From assembly GCF_002776525.5 (NCBI RefSeq), contig NC_045441.1:67399467-67463466 (forward strand): a DNA stretch of 64,000 bases, written 5' to 3'. Each line of letters begins with the position of its first letter. The stretch's first letter is position 1. The translations under genes were made by a program, and so were the position numbers. This document shows positions 60,601-64,000 of this stretch, one piece after another. The DNA is from Piliocolobus tephrosceles. Its lineage: Eukaryota > Chordata > Mammalia > Primates > Cercopithecidae. The notes below the pieces were generated by a model that was not told the origin of the DNA, searched no databases, and saw only the letters and a list, made by a program, of their open reading frames with translations.

Positions 60601-60898
60601 AGGCTGGTCTTGAACTCCTCACCTTAGGTGATCCACCCACCTCGGCCTCCCAAAGTGCTGGGATGACAGGCATGAACCACTGCACCCAGCCAATCTTGGT
60701 TGTTTTAAAATCTGTTTTATCTAAAATTAGAATTGCGACCCCTTTTTTTTGTTCACCATTTTCTTGGTAGCTTTTCCTCCATCCCTTTATTTTGAGCTTA
60801 TGAGTATCATTACATGTGAGATGGGTCCTTTGAAGACAGCATACACTGGGTCTTGCTTTTTTATGCAGCTTGCCACTCTGTGCTTTTTGAACAGACAC
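57643..60898 (-). pseudogene. L1P ORF2 remnant in the inverted arm
   Basis: Open pieces in order of ORF2: near 60700-60880 the endonuclease start (PSVCCLQRTHLTCNDTHKLK), 59619-59891 the linker region (YIWINNEIKAEIKKLLKNNE), 58664-58858 the reverse transcriptase (IISIDAEKAFDEIQHLFMLK), and 57643-58006 the region after it. An Alu interrupts it at 60379-60692. Many stops separate the parts. Counting codons, the arm spans roughly residues 20 to 1090 of a 1275-residue protein. Confidence 0.88.
60379..60692 (-). mobile_element. Alu, full length, inside L1
   Basis: Reverse Alu with a (TTTA) tail (60379-60405), both arms, and a reversed 5' end 'gaaccactgcacccagcc'. It is flanked by 'atctttgtt' (60370-60378) and 'atcttggtt' (60693-60701). 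It inserted in the endonuclease part of ORF2, so it is younger than that L1. Confidence 0.96.
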
Positions 60899-61710
60899 TT
60901 CTCAAAAGAAGATATACCTGCAGCCAAGAAGCATATGAAAAAAAAAAAAAAAAAAACTCAATATCACTGATGGCTGAGAAATGCAAACCAAACCACAGGA
61001 TATCATTTCACTCCAGTGGGAAGGGCTATTATTAAAAAGTCAAAAAATAATCAATGATTGTCAGGTTGTGGAGAAAACAGAACACTTATACACTGTTGGT
61101 CAGAGTGTAAATTAAATCAACTATTGTGGAACACAGTGTGGCAATTCCTCAAAGAACTAAAAGCAGAACTACTATTTGACTCACAATCCCATTACTGGGT
61201 ATATCCTCAGAGTAATATAAATCATTCTACCATAAAGACCACATGCATGTGAATGTTCATTACAGCAGTATTAACAAAAGCAAAGGCATGGAATCAACCT
61301 AAATGTCTATCAATGACAGACCGGATTAAGAAGATGTGGTACATATACACTATGGAATACTATACAGCCATAAAAAAGAATGAGATAGTGTCTTTTGCAG
61401 GAATAGGGATGAAGCTGGAGGTTATTATTCTCAGTAAACTAATACAAGAACAGAAAACCAAATACTGCATGTTCCTATGAGTGGGAGCTAAGTGATAAGA
61501 AGTTATGAACATGAAGAATGAATAACAGAGACTGGGATCTACTTGAGGGAGAAGGGTGCAAGGTAGGAGAGGAGCACAAAAGATAACTATTTGGTAGTGG
61601 GCTTAATACCTGGGTGATAAAATAATCAGCAACACAAACTCTCATGACATATATTTATCTATATAAAAAGCCTTCATGTGTACCCCCAAACTTAAAATAA
61701 AAGTTAAAAT
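60889..61710 (+). mobile_element. L1P, forward 3' segment (late ORF2, 3'UTR, A tail)
   Basis: Forward late ORF2 from 'gaacagacacttctcaaaag' through 'tggaatactatacagccata' (61352-61371), then the 3'UTR and the terminal 'acccccaaacttaaaataaa' with an A-rich tail. Open pieces at 61058-61252 and 61253-61480 hold the Cys-rich region (GCGENRTLIHCWSEC, first Cys lost) and WYIYTMEYYTAIKKNEI. An A run of 19 (60938-60956) disrupts the frame near its start. Confidence 0.94.
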
Positions 61711-64000
61711 AGTTTTAGAATGAGAGCAGAGGGGTATATGTTTGTTGTGAAATACTGAGTTGTTTCTTATATTATATCATTTTCCTAGTGAATCCACTTA
61801 GTGTTACCTAGCTAACATTTTCGTTCTTCATAAAGCAGTGCTATGACCTTCCTGTATGCACTTCTCAAATGTATATTTAATTATTTCTGTCACTTTTTTC
61901 CTTCAGAGAGTATACGTTTCAGTAGCAAAACAGCTACCAGTGTGTTAGCCGTAACTGAGTTGCTTGATCATGACACCTCAGGGCAGAGCACTTGGTTTTG
62001 GCATCTACAAAATCAACAGATCAAATCTTAGCGTGAATAATGTGCCATGTCTTAAAAGAAATTTTAGGGACTAATTTCCCTTAGTCTCCACATCCTGTAT
62101 TATTTTTTTCTGGAATGTTAGAAATTATGATGATTTTAATTGGTCCTAGAAATACTTTCCCCCAAAATGACACAAAAACAAACAAAAAATTTTATTGGAC
62201 CTAAAGAAAGCACAAAATTTTAAATGACGTAGGCTTGCTTAGAATATAAAAACAACTAAGCTTGATATGAGTCTGGATTTTGTAGTCTCATTAGTTGGCT
62301 GTCAAAGGATAGATTATAGAAAACTACGGTTGCTTTGAAGATGCTCTGCTTTGCTTCCTTAAAAGTAAGTTATTTTGGTTTATTTATCCCATCCTTGGGG
62401 CTGATCTACTGCCCACCACACTTGACTGAAGAAAGAGTGTCATTTATAGGGCAAAGGAGGAGGACAGAAATCAGTATCTGTCTTAAATGTAAATCATCAA
62501 AGAGGTTGTATATAAATGACAAGGAGAAGGTAAAGGATTTTATTAGTTTTAATCATCGGCTTTAAGTAAACAGTGATTTATCTTACAACCTGAAAACTTG
62601 ATTTTCAATAATTTGAGAAGAGATAGGTTGACAGTAGTACATCTAGGTAAATGCTATTGATTATTTAACTGCGGAATTATTTTGAACTGAACAAAATCCT
62701 TTGCTTAACACAATCAGAAAGTATTTTAAATTATTCAGCAGATAGAAAACATAAATTTCCCAAAGAATTCCATCAGTGGTTTGTATGAAGCAAACTTGAT
62801 GAAACAAAATGCATTATTGTATAGTGTTTCTGTTTTTCAGAGATATTAGTTATATTAATACTTTTAAATTAATTTCACTTCAGAGGCCTTATGAAGATAA
62901 CACAAATATTTTGCAGATAACAAACTTAAAACACTTTAAAAAGGACTTAAAAGTACAGAAAAAGATAGGTCAGTTGACAGTAGGGATGTTTTCTCTGGAT
63001 TCTTTAAAAGTATCTAGAACTCTACTCTCAAAGATGAGAGCTCACCTTTGAACTGCTGTGCCCTCAGTGACCCATCTAACATGCATTTATGTGAGGCACT
63101 ATGAAGGTACAAAGAAAAATAAAAGGCCTTACTTTTAAAAGTTCAGATCATGGAGAGTGGAGAAAGAAAGAGATGAAAACAAACAATCATATTAGAATTT
63201 TACCAATACTATAATGAAAAGCGGGGCACAGAGATGAAGTAACTCAGAGAAGCAAATGGTAACATTTTAGGAGTACACAGCTTAAGTTAAAACACACAAT
63301 GGAAATTACCATGGGAATTCTTTCCATCCACCCCTCAAAAAATTGCTATACCATGTAACTGAAAACATTCTGTACTTGTAATTTAGAATAGGTCAGCAGC
63401 ACATGATCTAAAGGTATGATAGTAAGAACTTTCTAAGCCTGCGCTAATTTGATCAGATGAATTCCAACTGATGACATTGAATGCGCTGCAAAATATATTT
63501 TTAATACTGTGATGGGCTCAAAATCAAACAGAAAAATCTTTTTTAAAAAGTGTTATGAAGTGTAATTTTTCATAGGTAAATTGTCCGTTGGAATGTGATT
63601 ATCTTGAGCCTCAGACCCTAAACTGAAAGGGATCATCAAGGAAAACAATAAGCTCCCTTTTACTGAACTCTAGGGAATGAGTGTTTGTAAAATAAAATCA
63701 GACAGCACTAACCAACAAATAAAAGGTTTGTATTCTAAATGATATAGTAATATGGGGCTCAAAGCGAAAGGACTGATTAAGAGTAAATATATAATAAAAG
63801 CTAAAAATGACAAATTTGGACAATCAGACTTTTGATTTTTGTGTGTGTGCTGTACTCTCTCACAACAGAGGGGAATGTGGGCTTAAGTAAAACCTTTGTT
63901 AGAATACTGTGCACACTTTACACTACTTTTAATTTTGTTCCATAGTATATGCAGGTTGTGCACTGCACAACCCTAGGGACTCCATTCACTTTGCACGATT
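61711..64000. other. single-copy intergenic DNA
   Basis: No gene or clear repeat recognised. Open frames at 61843-62031, 62335-62565 and 62809-63051 have no domain that I recognise. A possible ancient LINE trace is listed separately. Confidence 0.5.
63060..63300 (-). mobile_element. possible L2/L3-like trace
   Basis: 'tgtgaggcactatgaaggta' (63091-63110) and a following 'ggcacagagatgaagtaact' (63225-63244) resemble the reversed 3' part of an ancient LINE. Weak. Confidence 0.3.

Larger units (their letters stand above)
57384..60888 (-). mobile_element. L1P, inverted 5' segment carrying most of ORF2
   Basis: Reversed ORF2 from 'tgttcatgtcctttgcccgc' at the left to the endonuclease start region at the right, about 3.2 kb once the Alu is subtracted. 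At 60888-60889 orientation flips to the forward 3' segment. The left end and the start of that forward segment are neighbours in ORF2, sharing 'gaaca'. The whole is one 5'-inverted L1. Confidence 0.93.

Overview
This is AT-rich primate, almost certainly human, nuclear DNA. The evidence is the stack of Alu elements with target-site duplications, a young-looking L1PA element, and older L1P/L1M, L2, MIR, MER5A, MER20 and MLT1 copies. I find no host protein-coding exon, tRNA, rRNA, snRNA, CpG island or CRISPR. The longest open frames are pieces of LINE-1 ORF2 or chance frames in AT-rich DNA. The window reads as gene-poor intergenic or deep intronic sequence. All repeat family names come from recognising sequence, not from a database search.

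Layout. 1-4.35 kb: an L1 3' end, an L1M 3' end, an Alu-type monomer, then a very degraded forward L1M with an Alu inside. 4.5-19.2 kb: mostly single-copy DNA with an AT-rich block, MIR pieces, one Alu, a MER5A and an L1 3' end. 19.2-29.3 kb: a block of reverse-strand LINEs, namely an internally deleted L1 (19.2-24.5 kb) and at least two older L1M copies with an Alu between them. 29.7-34.2 kb: ERV-like remnants, a Z-DNA-prone tract, a 1.7 kb forward L2 and an Alu monomer. 34.2-46 kb: largely single-copy DNA with L2, MIR and MER20 fragments and two Alus. 46-48.2 kb: a reverse L2 interrupted by an unidentified 0.6 kb unit. 48.4-51.6 kb: MER5A, an Alu with a long GAA tail, MIR and L2. 52.3-56.2 kb: an MLT1 LTR split by a compound L1PA insertion. 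56.3-61.7 kb: an Alu, an LTR-like unit and a second large 5'-inverted L1 carrying an Alu. 61.7-64 kb: single-copy DNA.

The most interesting structure is at 52.3-56.2 kb. One MLT1 LTR is cut into two halves that fit together at a TTTT/AA LINE-1 endonuclease site. The 3.4 kb between them reads, on the minus strand, as a 5'-inverted L1PA, its A tail, about 1.09 kb of unrelated DNA including an older L1M fragment, and a second A tail. That is the signature of an L1 3' transduction. A second, independent 5'-inverted L1 lies 1.4 kb downstream in the opposite orientation, and its inverted arm carries almost all of ORF2. No gene network or novel protein system is visible; the content is a record of retrotransposition plus a few candidate regulatory islands.
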